This document shows, piece by piece, positions 35,728 through 44,674 of a stretch of DNA of 64,000 nt. Each line of letters begins with the position of its first letter. Within the stretch, counting starts at the first letter, position 1. The DNA is from Holophagales bacterium UBA5704 (GTDB lineage Bacteria > Acidobacteriota > Thermoanaerobaculia > Multivoradales > UBA5704), in assembly GCA_002420005.1 (NCBI GenBank), contig DIHE01000147.1, positions 69,389-133,388 of the forward strand. Direction: 5' to 3'. The position numbers and the translations under genes were made by a program. The notes under the pieces were generated by a model. It had not been told where the DNA came from. It saw only the letters and a list, made by a program, of their open reading frames with translations, and did no database searches.

Positions 35728-36532
35728 AGCGCGTCTGAAGAATCTCCGCCAGGATGGAGATGGCGATCTCCCCCGGGCTGTCGCCGCCGATCGGTAATCC
35801 GATCGGCGCATGCAAGGTCGTGGGTCCCAGATCCACCCCGCGGGCCGCCAGCTCGCCGCGCACCCGGGCGATCTTGCGCCGGCTCCCCAGAAGCCCCAGA
35901 TAGCGAAGCTGCGCGGGGGCCTGGCGGACGATGGCCGCGAGCGCCGCGGTGTCGGTCTCCCAGCAGCGCGTCACCACGGCCACATAGAGGTCACGGTGCA
36001 GAACGGGTGCGAGGAAGTCCTCGCCGTCGTCCCGGCCCGCCGCCGCGAGGCGCGTCCCCGGCGGAAACAGCTCGGGCCGGCGGAACTCCGCCCGGTCGTC
36101 CGCCACCAGCAGATCGAAACCGGCCAGGGCGCCCGCCCGGGCCACCGCCTGCCCTACCGGGCCACCGCCGCAGACGGCGAGCACCGGCGGCGCGGTCAGC
36201 ACATCGAAGAAGACCTCGGCCATGCCGCCGCAGACCATGCCGGTCGGCTCCCCTTTCACCGCGTTCTCGGTGAAGTAGTACCGCTTCAGCTCGGAGGAAA
36301 AGGGGCCGCCGGTCAGCTTCGCCACGGCTTCCGTCTTGACCAGCGCCTCGAAGGCGCCGCCGCCGAGGTTACCGTAGACCGACCCGTCCGGCCGCGCCAG
36401 CAGCTTCCAGCCCGGCTTGCCGGGGGTCGAGCCTTCGACGCGGACGATCTGACAGAGCACCACCCGCGGGTGCTCGTGCAGGGAGCGCTCGGTCTCCGCC
36501 AGAACGTCGGCCGGCTCGGGGGTCGTCTTCAT
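35696..36532 (-). CDS. xdhC: XdhC/CoxI family molybdenum-cofactor insertion protein
   Basis: XdhC-family proteins bind molybdenum cofactor and load it into xanthine-dehydrogenase-type enzymes. The 278-residue product has the N-terminal XdhC/CoxI domain (VLCQIVRVEGSTPGKPGWKL, DGSVYGNLGGGAFEALV, TGMVCGGMAEVFFDVL). The C-terminal Rossmann domain shows VLAVCGGGPVGQAVARAGAL, LLVADDRAEF, YVAVVTRCWETDTAAL, YLGLLGSRRK and the IGLPIGGDSPGEIAISILAE end motif. ATG 36532 lies 10 bases behind the YfhO-like gene. No molybdoenzyme gene is in the window, so its client is unknown. Confidence 0.88.
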   Translation of the reverse strand: MKTTPEPADVLAETERSLHEHPRVVLCQIVRVEGSTPGKPGWKLLARPDGSVYGNLGGGAFEALVKTEAVAKLTGGPFSSELKRYYFTENAVKGEPTGMVCGGMAEVFFDVLTAPPVLAVCGGGPVGQAVARAGALAGFDLLVADDRAEFRRPELFPPGTRLAAAGRDDGEDFLAPVLHRDLYVAVVTRCWETDTAALAAIVRQAPAQLRYLGLLGSRRKIARVRGELAARGVDLGPTTLHAPIGLPIGGDSPGEIAISILAEILQTRYGTDRAFAAS

Positions 36533-36542
36533 CGCCGCGAGC

Positions 36543-38969
36543 TTACCATCCGCCTCCGCGCCGCGGCGGCGGGAGCCACAGCCCACAGGCCAGGGCGAGC
36601 GCCAGCGCCGCGAGCGCACACCCCACGAGGTGGCTCCACGGCCGGTAGAGCAGCTCCAGCTCGTGCCGGCCGGCGGGCAGCCACGCCGCCACCAGGGGGC
36701 CGTTGGCCAGGGTCGTGGGCACCCTCCGTCCGTCCACCAGGAGATGCCAGTGGCGATCCTGAAAGATGCTGCTCGCCAGGAGCCGCGGCTCGCCGAGATC
36801 AGCACGGGCCGAAAGCCGCGCCGCGTCCCAGGCGAGCAGCTCCAGCCGCGCAGGAATCCGGGCCTTCGAACGCCAATCCTTGCGATGCCCCGGGTTTGGT
36901 GGCACCAGGGCACGCTGAGAAAAGTCGGTGTTGCGCTGCGCCCAGCGCGGCCAGGCCTCGCCACGGGGGACGCGGGCCTGGCGCGGCAGGAAGAGGGGGG
37001 GTAAGGGATGCGGCCGCTCGTAGATCCAGCCGTCCGGGTGCCGGAAGGCGACCTGGTACGGCAACTTCTGCCGCGCCCGCGTGAGGACCCACCGGACACC
37101 GAGCAGGTCATAAACCGGATGCCGCGGCTTGGTGAAGTGTTGGGCCAGGGGGAAGCGGTCGAGCGGATCGGTCAGCAATGCCTGCGGTGCGGGCCGGGAG
37201 GGATTGTTGTTTCGAGCATCACGCAGCCCGTAGACCAGCGAGAGGTTGGCGGGAAAGGAGCCTCCGAGCGCCACCATCCGCCCGAAGCCCTGGTGCTCGC
37301 GCAGAAAACGCAGGTGCGGCGTGTCCGGATAGGCGACCCGTGCCGGAGCGGCCGGATTGGCCCAGGAAAGGACGAGGAGAAGCTCGGCCGCGCAGAGCGC
37401 CGCGAAACCCCAGGCGGCGGCGCTCGCCCGCCTCTCGCCCGGGCGCAGGCAGAGGACGAAGGAGCCGAGGATGAGAAAGGCGAGCTGCGCGGCGAGCCCT
37501 CCTTCCCAGAAACCGGTGAGGATGCGCCCGGTCGTCGGAGAGGGATGGGCGAGGTAGGCCCAGAGGATCAGGGACGCCACGAGGGCCGCCGCGCCGGCCA
37601 TCGCGCGGCGCCTCCCCTCTCCTCGCCGCCAGCGCTCGACCTCGGCGGCGGCGAGGACGGCGACGCAGAAGGAGACGAGCACGAGGAGGCGATGCTGGTA
37701 GTGCACGGCGGTCATACCGACCACCGGCAGGCGGAAGACCAGGCGGTCGAGTCCCGGCGGCTGGGCGATGAGAGCCAGGGAGAGCAGGAGCGCCCCGCCG
37801 AAGAACCGCTCGTGGAGAAACCGGCGCCGCCGGCCCCAGGGGACGAGCGCCACCCCGGCGGCGAGCAGGGGGGCGGCGCCCACGAAACCGCTCTGGTCCT
37901 CGATCACATTGCGCCAGCCCCAGGAGTCTCCGAGCTCGCCGAACGCGTGCACCGCAGCGACCGGCAGCAGGCCGCCGGTCACGCGCTCGCGCCACTGCGC
38001 CCAGGCCGCGGGCCGGGTGAGCTCCCGCCACGCCTCGGCGAGCGGCTTGCCCATGCGGCGTCCTGCCACCACCTGCGCACGGTCGGTCTGCGGCAGGTAC
38101 TCGCGGGCGGGCAGAAGGACCGGCGCGGCCAGGCAGCCCGCCACCAGGAACGCCGCACCGCCGCGCGCCAGCAGACGCCGGCGGGCGAGCCGGCCGGCCT
38201 GGGCGGCGATGCGGGCCAGCAGCCAGGCGCCGGCGGCAACGGCGCCATAGATCACCGTCTCGGGGTGGCCTCCGAGCAGGAGCGCCGCCAGCACCGCGGC
38301 GAGCAGAGCGCCGTCGCGGCGCAGCCCCACGTCGGCGCACCGCGTCACCCCGTAGAGCGCGGCGGGGAGGAGAGCTGCGGCGTTGCCGATCGGCCATCCC
38401 AGCCAGATCTGTACGAAGCCACCCAGGCCATAGGTCACCGCCCCCACCGCCGACGCGGCCTCTCCGAGCTCCTGGCGGCGCAGGAAGAGAAAGGTGAACA
38501 CGAACGCGCAAAGGACGCGCAGAGCCGCCGTGACCCCCACGCCGGCTTCCAGCGGGAACACCCAGGCCAGCCAGGCCAGCGGTTGCAGGAACTGCGCCTG
38601 CGGATCGCCCAGGAGCGGCATGCCGATCCCGGCACCGGCGTTCCACAACGGCCATCGCCCTTCGGCCACGGCGCGCCGCACCTCCAGATTCCAGGGAGCG
38701 ATCTGGAAGACCAGATCTCCTTGCAGCCAATTGCCCCCCGGGATGCGCCCGGCGGGAGAATAGGGAACCGACGCCCGCACGTTGCCGACGGGAAGCAAGG
38801 TCCAGCCGGCCCAGATTGCCCGGCCGAACAGCAAACTGGTCAGCAGAAGGAAAACCCCCAGCACCCGCCACGGGACCGGGTCGAACCACCGCCGCAACAC
38901 CGCCGCCAGGAGGACCGCCAGCAGAACGACGTACAGACCCGGCAGCAGATCGAGCGGGCTCCACGTCAT
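36543..38969 (-). CDS. YfhO-like polytopic membrane protein (GT-C-type)
   Basis: An 808-residue inner-membrane protein with more than ten hydrophobic helices and a large C-terminal soluble part. It resembles the YfhO family, which groups with GT-C glycosyltransferases and helps decorate cell-surface polymers. Characteristic are PVGNVRASVPYSPAGRIPGG, GDLVFQIAPWNLEVRRAVAE and GRWPLWNAGAGIGMPLLGDP in the first extracytoplasmic loop, and a late region with YDLLGVRWVLTR and WHLLVDGRRVP plus LPAGRHELELLYRPW (a beta domain found in YfhO proteins). ATG 38969 overlaps the methyltransferase stop (ATGA). Substrate unknown. Confidence 0.8.
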   Translation of the reverse strand: MTWSPLDLLPGLYVVLLAVLLAAVLRRWFDPVPWRVLGVFLLLTSLLFGRAIWAGWTLLPVGNVRASVPYSPAGRIPGGNWLQGDLVFQIAPWNLEVRRAVAEGRWPLWNAGAGIGMPLLGDPQAQFLQPLAWLAWVFPLEAGVGVTAALRVLCAFVFTFLFLRRQELGEAASAVGAVTYGLGGFVQIWLGWPIGNAAALLPAALYGVTRCADVGLRRDGALLAAVLAALLLGGHPETVIYGAVAAGAWLLARIAAQAGRLARRRLLARGGAAFLVAGCLAAPVLLPAREYLPQTDRAQVVAGRRMGKPLAEAWRELTRPAAWAQWRERVTGGLLPVAAVHAFGELGDSWGWRNVIEDQSGFVGAAPLLAAGVALVPWGRRRRFLHERFFGGALLLSLALIAQPPGLDRLVFRLPVVGMTAVHYQHRLLVLVSFCVAVLAAAEVERWRRGEGRRRAMAGAAALVASLILWAYLAHPSPTTGRILTGFWEGGLAAQLAFLILGSFVLCLRPGERRASAAAWGFAALCAAELLLVLSWANPAAPARVAYPDTPHLRFLREHQGFGRMVALGGSFPANLSLVYGLRDARNNNPSRPAPQALLTDPLDRFPLAQHFTKPRHPVYDLLGVRWVLTRARQKLPYQVAFRHPDGWIYERPHPLPPLFLPRQARVPRGEAWPRWAQRNTDFSQRALVPPNPGHRKDWRSKARIPARLELLAWDAARLSARADLGEPRLLASSIFQDRHWHLLVDGRRVPTTLANGPLVAAWLPAGRHELELLYRPWSHLVGCALAALALALACGLWLPPPRRGGGW

Positions 38970-40327
38970 CCGGAGAAGACCCCTTTCAGACGAAACCACG
39001 CATTGCGCAACTTCCAGAAGCGACTCGCCTCCATGTGCGCGAGGCGGGCCTGAAGAGCGGCGCTTTCGGCGGCGGCCCGTCCCTCGGTCTCCGCGAGCTT
39101 CGCCTCGGCTTCGTCCAGCCTCCGGCGCACGGCGGCGAGGTTCTGTTGCGCACCGTGGAGGCGTGCCGACTCCACGGTGCCCGCCCAGAGGGGATGGCCG
39201 ACGCCCCGCCCGTCCACCACCCGCACCACGAGCACGGCGGCGTTGCGCGAGACGCCAAGCGGCAGCGGAACGGTGAGCGCCCAGCCCGAGCGGGCGAGCC
39301 GCTCGTCGCCGAACGCCGCGGCCACGTCGTCGCGCCGTCCTTCGACCACCGCCGTCGCCACCACCCGGCCGTCCAGCGCGGCCTGCACCTCGCGCGCCGC
39401 GCCGGAGAGCGCCACCGTCCAGCCGGAAAGAGCGAGGCGATCCGGTGCCTCCAGCTCACAGGTCTCGATCAGCAGGAGCGGCTCCAGATGCAGATTGAGA
39501 CCGGAGAAGTCCACCCCTTCCTCCCGAACCGCCACGTAGAGGTCCTGGAAGTTGCAAAGGGCCCGCGGCGCACGCCAGAGGGAGACCGGCTCCTCGCAGG
39601 CGCGCGCCACGGCGCTCTGCACGAAACCTTCGGTGACCCAGGTCGAGCCATAGTCGCTCGTCTCCAGGCTCCGGCTCTCACTCAGCTCCTGGAAGACGAA
39701 GCCCGTCTCCGGCATGACGACCTCCGGGTCGAGCAGCACCTCCCCGTGGGCGCTGAACAGCAGGACGCCCCCGGGCCGCAGGAGGCCCAGAAGGCGGCGC
39801 AGCCAGCCGACGAAGCGCTCCTCCGGGAGGTGGGTGAAGAGCGAGGTCACGGTGATCGCGTCGAACCCTTCGGCGCAGACGAGATCCTCGGGCCGGATCG
39901 AGGAGACCAGCCCGTGGACGCCGAAGCGCTCCTCCTGGAAGCGCACCGCCTCGGCATAGACGTCGGAGACCCACAGCCGTTCCCGCGGGAGGCTCTGCAG
40001 GAGGAAGCGGGTGATCCGGCCGTAGCCGCTGGCGAAATCGAGCAGCCGCTCGGTGCGCCCGGGAGCGTGGAGCCCCGCACCGAACCGCCAGGAGAGAACC
40101 TGGGCGAGGGTGTCGGCGATGCTGCGCCCGGAGCGGTGGTAGGTGAAGAGGCCCCGGTCGCGGTCTCCTGCGTAGTTGCCGGCGAGAAACTCCAGCATCT
40201 CGTCGCGCGGATCGAGGGGTGGCAGAACGCTTTCCCCGGGAAACCCCGGTTCGGCCAGCAGGGCGCGGAGAAACGGAGGGCTCTGATCTTCGGTGCGCTG
40301 ATCTTCGGTGTGCTGATCTTCGGTCAT
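38966..40327 (-). CDS. Class I SAM-dependent methyltransferase with C-terminal extension
   Basis: A 453-residue protein. The methyltransferase core (residues about 70-250) shows motif I as RLLDFASGYGRITRFLL, WVSDVYAEAV for the second strand acid, FDAITVTSLFTHLPEE and LLRPGGVLLFSAHGE. The region after 270 is beta-rich (LALSGWTVALSGAAREVQAA, VVVRVVDGRG), then a coiled-coil-like helix (LAAVRRRLDEAEAKLAETEG) and a basic end SRFWKLRNAWFRLKG often seen in glycan-modifying proteins. The first 14 codons after ATG 40327 are a 15-bp tandem repeat encoding TEDQH/TEDQR/TEDQ. It is coupled to the YfhO-like gene, so a surface-glycan substrate is plausible. Confidence 0.8.
   Translation of the reverse strand: MTEDQHTEDQRTEDQSPPFLRALLAEPGFPGESVLPPLDPRDEMLEFLAGNYAGDRDRGLFTYHRSGRSIADTLAQVLSWRFGAGLHAPGRTERLLDFASGYGRITRFLLQSLPRERLWVSDVYAEAVRFQEERFGVHGLVSSIRPEDLVCAEGFDAITVTSLFTHLPEERFVGWLRRLLGLLRPGGVLLFSAHGEVLLDPEVVMPETGFVFQELSESRSLETSDYGSTWVTEGFVQSAVARACEEPVSLWRAPRALCNFQDLYVAVREEGVDFSGLNLHLEPLLLIETCELEAPDRLALSGWTVALSGAAREVQAALDGRVVATAVVEGRRDDVAAAFGDERLARSGWALTVPLPLGVSRNAAVLVVRVVDGRGVGHPLWAGTVESARLHGAQQNLAAVRRRLDEAEAKLAETEGRAAAESAALQARLAHMEASRFWKLRNAWFRLKGVFSG
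40283..40327. repeat. Three 15-bp tandem repeats at the methyltransferase start
   Basis: CTGATCTTCGGTGYG occurs at 40283-40297 and 40298-40312, with a third unit at 40313-40327 ending in CAT (the start codon on the minus strand). In frame it encodes TEDQ(H/R), so copy-number changes would alter the N-terminal length by five residues without frameshift. Confidence 0.85.
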
Positions 40328-40384
40328 GGGCGCCACGATCTTAGCGGACGCTTCCGCTCCCGGTGGCGGTAAGATCCCCGGGCG

Positions 40385-40837
40385 ATGTGGCGCAAGACGA
40401 TCCCGGGCCTGCTGCTTCTCTGGTGTGCGCTCTCCTTCGCCCTCGAGATGGCGCGCGCCCTGGAGGGCTGGGACCGGCGCGGCATCACCCCGCGCAGCCC
40501 GTCCACCTGGCGTTTCGGCAGCCCGCAGCTCGAACGCCTGGCCACCTGCCTGGGCGAGGTGCGCCGGCGGGTGCCGCCGGGCCGCACGATCGCCTATGCC
40601 GCGCCGGTACGGCCGGGGGCGGAGAAGAACGACGTGTTCTTCCGCGCGCTCTGGGCGGCGTACCTCCTCCCCGGCGATGACGTCCTGCCGATCCAGGACC
40701 CCGCGGCGGCGCAGGTGGCGCAGTACGTTGTCGACGATCGAGCCGGCCTCGACCTGGCACGCCTGGAGCTCGTTGCACAGCTCACCGGCTGCCGCCTGTT
40801 CAGGGTTCTTCCGCCATCGCCGGCCCCTTCGCCATGA
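40385..40837 (+). CDS. Hypothetical membrane-anchored protein
   Basis: A 150-residue protein I do not recognise. The N-terminus MWRKTIPGLLLLWCALSFALE is a signal or single membrane anchor; the rest is soluble, with RVPPGRTIAYAAPVRPGAEK and FFRALWAAYLLPGDDVLPIQ. Its stop overlaps the next start (ATGA at 40834-40837), so it is translated with the polytopic membrane protein and probably assists it. The pattern of a small anchored protein plus a GT-C-like protein is seen in surface-glycan loci. It is divergent from the methyltransferase gene (57-base gap). Confidence 0.6.
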   Translation: MWRKTIPGLLLLWCALSFALEMARALEGWDRRGITPRSPSTWRFGSPQLERLATCLGEVRRRVPPGRTIAYAAPVRPGAEKNDVFFRALWAAYLLPGDDVLPIQDPAAAQVAQYVVDDRAGLDLARLELVAQLTGCRLFRVLPPSPAPSP

Positions 40838-42156
40838 CTGCTCCACCGAGCCTCCTCTCCGGGTTGATCGCCGCGGCGGCCGTCCTGGTCCTGCTCGCCT
40901 TGCTGGCCGTCCTGGGCAGCCGCTTTTCCGGCGCCCTCGTCCGCAGCGGGGACGGTGCGTTGTTCCGCTGGGTTGTGTACGGAATGGCCGGCTCTCTCGT
41001 CGCCCACCTGTTGCTCACCGGGCTCGACGCGGCGGGCGTCCCCTGGCATCCCGCCCTGCTCGCCGGCCTCCTCGCCGCCGCCATCGCCCTCGCCCACCGC
41101 TTCGGCCCGGAAAGGGCGGAGCGGACGCGCCTCCCCTCGGATCTCGGCTGGGGGGACGGCGTGGCGCTCCTCGCCGTGCTCGTCTTCGCCTGCACCGCAT
41201 GGACGCTGTGGAGCACCACCCCGGATTTCGTCTACCACTGGGGCCACAAGGGGCAGCGATTCTTCCTCCACCAGGGTGTGGACTACGCCTGGTTGGCGCG
41301 CCCCTGGAACTGGGTGCTGCATCCGGACTATCCGAACCTGCTCCCCGAGCTGTACGCGGTGAGCGCGCTGTTCGCCGGCCGTTTCGAGCCCTCCGCCCTG
41401 ATGCTCTGGTCGGTGGCCTTCTTCCTCCAGATGCTCGCCGTGGCCCGCGAGGTTCCGGGCGAGACCGGCGACCGCCGGCTCGCGCAGATGGTGTTGGCGA
41501 CTCTCGGGCTTCTCGCCGCCTTCTATGGGATGGGGCACCTGCTGGCGGGCGCGGCGGAATGGATGATCGCGCTCGCCTTTCTCACCGCGGTCCCCGCGCT
41601 GCTCCGCCCCCCCGACCGCGCGGGCGACTGGCAGGTCGGCCTCGCCGCCGCGTTCGCCGCGGCGTCCAAAATCGAAGGCGCCCCCTTCGCGCTACTGCTC
41701 GCCGGCACGCAGCTCGTGCGCCGCCTCGCCGCCGAGCGCCGCCTCGACCTCCACGCGATGCTGCGCCTCGGGCTTCCGGCCGCCGCCGTGGGCGCGCCCT
41801 GGCTGGGCCGGGTGTTTCACCACGACCTGTTCCTCGGCTCGAACTCGGGGACGTTCGAGCTCTCCCGCGCCAAGATCATCTTCCCGGCCGTCGCCGAAGC
41901 CCTTGCGGACCCCGCCTGGCACGGGCTGTCGTGGCTCGTGCTGCTCGGCCCCGTGCTCCTGCTGGTGCGCCGCACCCGGCCGGTCGGCTTCGTGGCGACG
42001 TGCCAGCTTCTCTTTTACCTGTATGTGTATTTCACCGCGCCGGTGGATACCCGGTACTACGTGCTCACCAGCTTCTCACGGCTGCTGTTTCACCTGATTC
42101 CGGCGCTGGTGGTGGCGGCGGCTGTGGGGATGCAGCAGAAAGACCAAGGACCATAA
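40834..42156 (+). CDS. Polytopic membrane protein, probable GT-C (GT39-like) glycosyltransferase
   Basis: A 440-residue protein with about ten membrane helices. Between them lies an extracytoplasmic segment with DFVYHWGHKGQRFFLHQGVD and HPDYPNLLPELYAVSALFAG, with Asp/His residues placed like the substrate loop of GT39/DUF2029-type enzymes that use polyprenyl-linked sugars. FAAASKIEGAPFALLLAG and YVYFTAPVDTRYYVLTSF are further landmarks. Family assignment is by topology and loop style, so moderate. It is translationally coupled to the small anchored protein upstream. Its last codons run into dispersed repeat C: the TAA stop lies in the left arm. Confidence 0.6.
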   Translation: MTAPPSLLSGLIAAAAVLVLLALLAVLGSRFSGALVRSGDGALFRWVVYGMAGSLVAHLLLTGLDAAGVPWHPALLAGLLAAAIALAHRFGPERAERTRLPSDLGWGDGVALLAVLVFACTAWTLWSTTPDFVYHWGHKGQRFFLHQGVDYAWLARPWNWVLHPDYPNLLPELYAVSALFAGRFEPSALMLWSVAFFLQMLAVAREVPGETGDRRLAQMVLATLGLLAAFYGMGHLLAGAAEWMIALAFLTAVPALLRPPDRAGDWQVGLAAAFAAASKIEGAPFALLLAGTQLVRRLAAERRLDLHAMLRLGLPAAAVGAPWLGRVFHHDLFLGSNSGTFELSRAKIIFPAVAEALADPAWHGLSWLVLLGPVLLLVRRTRPVGFVATCQLLFYLYVYFTAPVDTRYYVLTSFSRLLFHLIPALVVAAAVGMQQKDQGP

Positions 42157-42237
42157 GGACTGCAAGGACAACAGGACAAGGACAACAGGGACCCGGTCCA
42201 CGCCGGGCCGGGGGTGTCCTTGCAGGCCTTGGCGACC
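42157..42237. repeat. AAGGAC-type dispersed inverted repeat, copy C (convergent junction)
   Basis: The repeat spans about 42146-42248, reaching into both flanking genes. AAGGAC words fill the left arm (from 42147), a GC-rich palindrome (CCCGG...CCGGG) lies near the centre, and the right arm is CCTTGGCGACCTTATCGTCC (42227-42246). That arm differs from copy B by a single base over 22. Both gene stops (plus strand at 42156, minus strand at 42238) lie inside the repeat. Confidence 0.85.
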
Positions 42238-43434
42238 TTATCGTCCTTGGACCGCCTTTTCCACCGCCCTCAGCCACTGCCCCCGCACCACCTCCCTCGC
42301 GTAGTCCGCGGCCAGCCGGCGGCGGCCGTTGACCCGCAGCCGCTCGCAGGCGGCGGGGTCGTCGAGCAGGCGGAGGATCGCCGCCACCCACTCCTGCGGC
42401 TCCTCGCCGGCGAGGGCGACGTCGTCCCCCGGCCGGCCGGTGGTGCCCGCCGCCGCCCAGGGGGTGGCGACGACCGGCACGCCGAGGGCCCAGGCTTCCA
42501 GGATCTTCACCGGCACCCCCGAGCCGCAGCGCATCGGGGCGAGCGCCAGGGTGGCGCGCGCCAGGACCGCGTGGAGATCCGGCGGCGCGGCGAGGAGGCG
42601 CACGCGGGGACCGGCCCGGGCCACCGCACGGCGCACCGCGCGGGCGGGGCGGTCGCCCGCCACCACCACCCGCACGTCCGGCCGCGCCGCGCGGAGCAAC
42701 GGCCAGACCTCGCGCAGCCACCACGTGGCGGCGTCCGCGTTCACGAAGTACCCGAGATTGCCGGTCAGGGCGAGCACCGGTCCTTCCGCCTCGGCGGGCG
42801 GAACCTCCGCCCCCTCCAACCGCTCCGGCACGGCGAGGTGGACGGTGGAGACCCGGGAGGCCACCTCCGTGGAGAGGTCTTCGATCAGCACCCGGCGGTC
42901 GCGGTCGCAGACCACGATCGCCCCCGCCGTCTGCTGGATCAGACGTCGCTCGGCGGCGGCCAGCCGGCGAGCCTCCAGGCGCAGCGGCGGACGCAGCAGC
43001 GGGTGATCGACCGCTGCGCGGCGGGCCAGGTTCAGGGCGAGACTGTCGATCAGGTCCACCAGGATCGGCGTCGCGCCGAAGTCCTCGCGGTGGATCGCCA
43101 GACGCACGAGCTGGAGGAGCCCCAGGTCCGCTCGCGGTGCCAGCTCGCGCAGGCGGCGGCCGAGGTCCGGTTGATAGAACAAGGCGTTTTGCAGAGGATG
43201 TCCGTGCCCCACGGCACGCGCCAGGCCGGGGAGGACCGCGGCCCGGTGCGGCCGGTAGAGCTCGACGCGGAACGGGGCGCCGGCCGGTGGCGCCGGCTGG
43301 CCCGCGGCCGGCTCGGGGGCGAGGAGCGTCACCTCGTGCTCTCCGGCCAGAACGTCCAAGGCCTGGACGGCGCGGATCTGGTCCCCCCGGCGGGGCGGCC
43401 AGGGGTAGCGCGAGGTGGCGAGGAGGATGCGCAA
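42238..43434 (-). CDS. GT4-type glycosyltransferase
   Basis: A 398-residue cytoplasmic or membrane-associated glycosyltransferase of the GT-B fold. It opens MRILLATSRYPWPPRRGDQI, the usual GT4 beta-1 with Gly-rich loop. The C-terminal donor domain contains LALTGNLGYFVNADAATWWL, VVVAGDRPARAVRRAVARAG, then the EX7E-like region LAPMRCGSGVPVKILEAWAL and GVPVVATPWAAAGTTG. This style is close to exopolysaccharide-type sugar transferases (TIGR03087-like). The last four codons lie in dispersed repeat C. It sits 15 bases behind ribBA, so it is probably the tail of the ffh to ribBA transcription unit. Confidence 0.85.
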   Translation of the reverse strand: MRILLATSRYPWPPRRGDQIRAVQALDVLAGEHEVTLLAPEPAAGQPAPPAGAPFRVELYRPHRAAVLPGLARAVGHGHPLQNALFYQPDLGRRLRELAPRADLGLLQLVRLAIHREDFGATPILVDLIDSLALNLARRAAVDHPLLRPPLRLEARRLAAAERRLIQQTAGAIVVCDRDRRVLIEDLSTEVASRVSTVHLAVPERLEGAEVPPAEAEGPVLALTGNLGYFVNADAATWWLREVWPLLRAARPDVRVVVAGDRPARAVRRAVARAGPRVRLLAAPPDLHAVLARATLALAPMRCGSGVPVKILEAWALGVPVVATPWAAAGTTGRPGDDVALAGEEPQEWVAAILRLLDDPAACERLRVNGRRRLAADYAREVVRGQWLRAVEKAVQGR

Positions 43435-43449
43435 CGCCGACCCGGAGGC

Positions 43450-44664
43450 CTAGACCAGCTTCAACAGATGGCCGAGCTTCTCCCGCTTCGCCCGCAGATA
43501 GGCCCGGCTGTTCTCGGTGGGCGGGACCTCCAGCGGGACGCGGTCGACGATCTCCAGGCCGTAGCCGTCCAAGGCGATGTATTTGCTGGGATTGTTCGTC
43601 ATCAGACGCATCTTGCGCACCCCCAGGTCGCGCAGGATCTGGGCGCCGACGCCGTACTCGCGCTGGTCCGGCCGGAAGCCGAGCCGCTCGTTCGCCTCGA
43701 CGGTGTCGTGGCCCTGCTCCTGGAGCTCGTAGGCGCGCAGCTTGTTGATCAGGCCGATCCCCCGCCCCTCCTGGAGGAGATAGAGAAGCACGCCCTTGCC
43801 CTCTTCCGCGATCCGCTGCAGCGCCTGTTCGAGCTGCACCCCACAATCGCAGCGCGCCGAGCCGAAGATGTCGCCGGTCAGGCACTGGCTGTGCACCCGC
43901 ACCAGGGTCGGCTCCTCCGGCTCGATGTCCCCCATGGCGAGCGCCACGTGCTCCTCCTCGGTGACGTCGGAGCGGTAGGCGTAGATCCGGAAGTCGCCGT
44001 AGACCGTGGGCAGGAGCGGTGCCGCCACCCGTTTCACCAGGGTCTCGTGGCGCAGGCGGTAGCTGATCAGCTCGGCGACGGTGATCATCAGCAGCCCGTG
44101 CTCACGCGCCACCTCGGCGAGGTCCGGCACGCGGGCCATGGTGCCGTCGTCGTTCATGATCTCGCAGATGACTCCGCCCGGGGCCAATCCGGCGAGCACC
44201 GCGAGATCGACCGAGGCTTCGGTCTGTCCCGCCCGCTTGAGCACACCTCCTTTGCGGGCGCGCAGCGGGAACACGTGCCCCGGCCGCAGCAGATCGTCCG
44301 GCTTCGTCGCCGGATCGATGGCGGTGAGGATGGTCGCGGCGCGGTCGGCCGCCGAGATGCCGGTGGAGATCTTCCCCCGCGCCTCGATCGACACGGTGAA
44401 GGCGGTGCCGAAGGGGGAGGTGTTGTCCCGCACCATCAGCGGCAGGTCGAGCGCGTTGCAGCGCTCCTCGTGGAGAGCCAGGCAGATGAGGCCGCGCCCA
44501 TGCTTGGCCATGAAGTTGATCGCGGCCGGGGTCACCTTTTCGGCCGCGATGGCGAGGTCTCCCTCGTTCTCGCGGTCCTCGTCGTCGACGATGATGACCA
44601 TCCGGCCCTGGCGGAAGCTTTCAATCGCCTCCTCAATGGAAGCGAACGGTGAAGTCTCGGTCAT
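43450..44664 (-). CDS. ribBA: Bifunctional riboflavin biosynthesis protein RibBA
   Basis: RibBA combines 3,4-dihydroxy-2-butanone-4-phosphate synthase (RibB) and GTP cyclohydrolase II (RibA), the two entry steps of riboflavin synthesis. The 404-residue product shows RibB motifs VIIVDDEDRENEGDLAIAAE, HGRGLICLAL and GHVFPLRARKGGVLKRAGQT in the N-terminal half. RibA motifs are HSQCLTGDIFGSARCDCGVQ (zinc ligands), YLLQEGRGIGLINKLRAYEL and MRLMTNNPSKYIAL in the C-terminal half. All key residues appear intact. ATG 44664 lies 10 bases behind a radical-SAM gene; no other rib genes are nearby and I see no FMN riboswitch. Confidence 0.96.
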   Translation of the reverse strand: MTETSPFASIEEAIESFRQGRMVIIVDDEDRENEGDLAIAAEKVTPAAINFMAKHGRGLICLALHEERCNALDLPLMVRDNTSPFGTAFTVSIEARGKISTGISAADRAATILTAIDPATKPDDLLRPGHVFPLRARKGGVLKRAGQTEASVDLAVLAGLAPGGVICEIMNDDGTMARVPDLAEVAREHGLLMITVAELISYRLRHETLVKRVAAPLLPTVYGDFRIYAYRSDVTEEEHVALAMGDIEPEEPTLVRVHSQCLTGDIFGSARCDCGVQLEQALQRIAEEGKGVLLYLLQEGRGIGLINKLRAYELQEQGHDTVEANERLGFRPDQREYGVGAQILRDLGVRKMRLMTNNPSKYIALDGYGLEIVDRVPLEVPPTENSRAYLRAKREKLGHLLKLV

Positions 44665-44674
44665 GGTGTGTACC

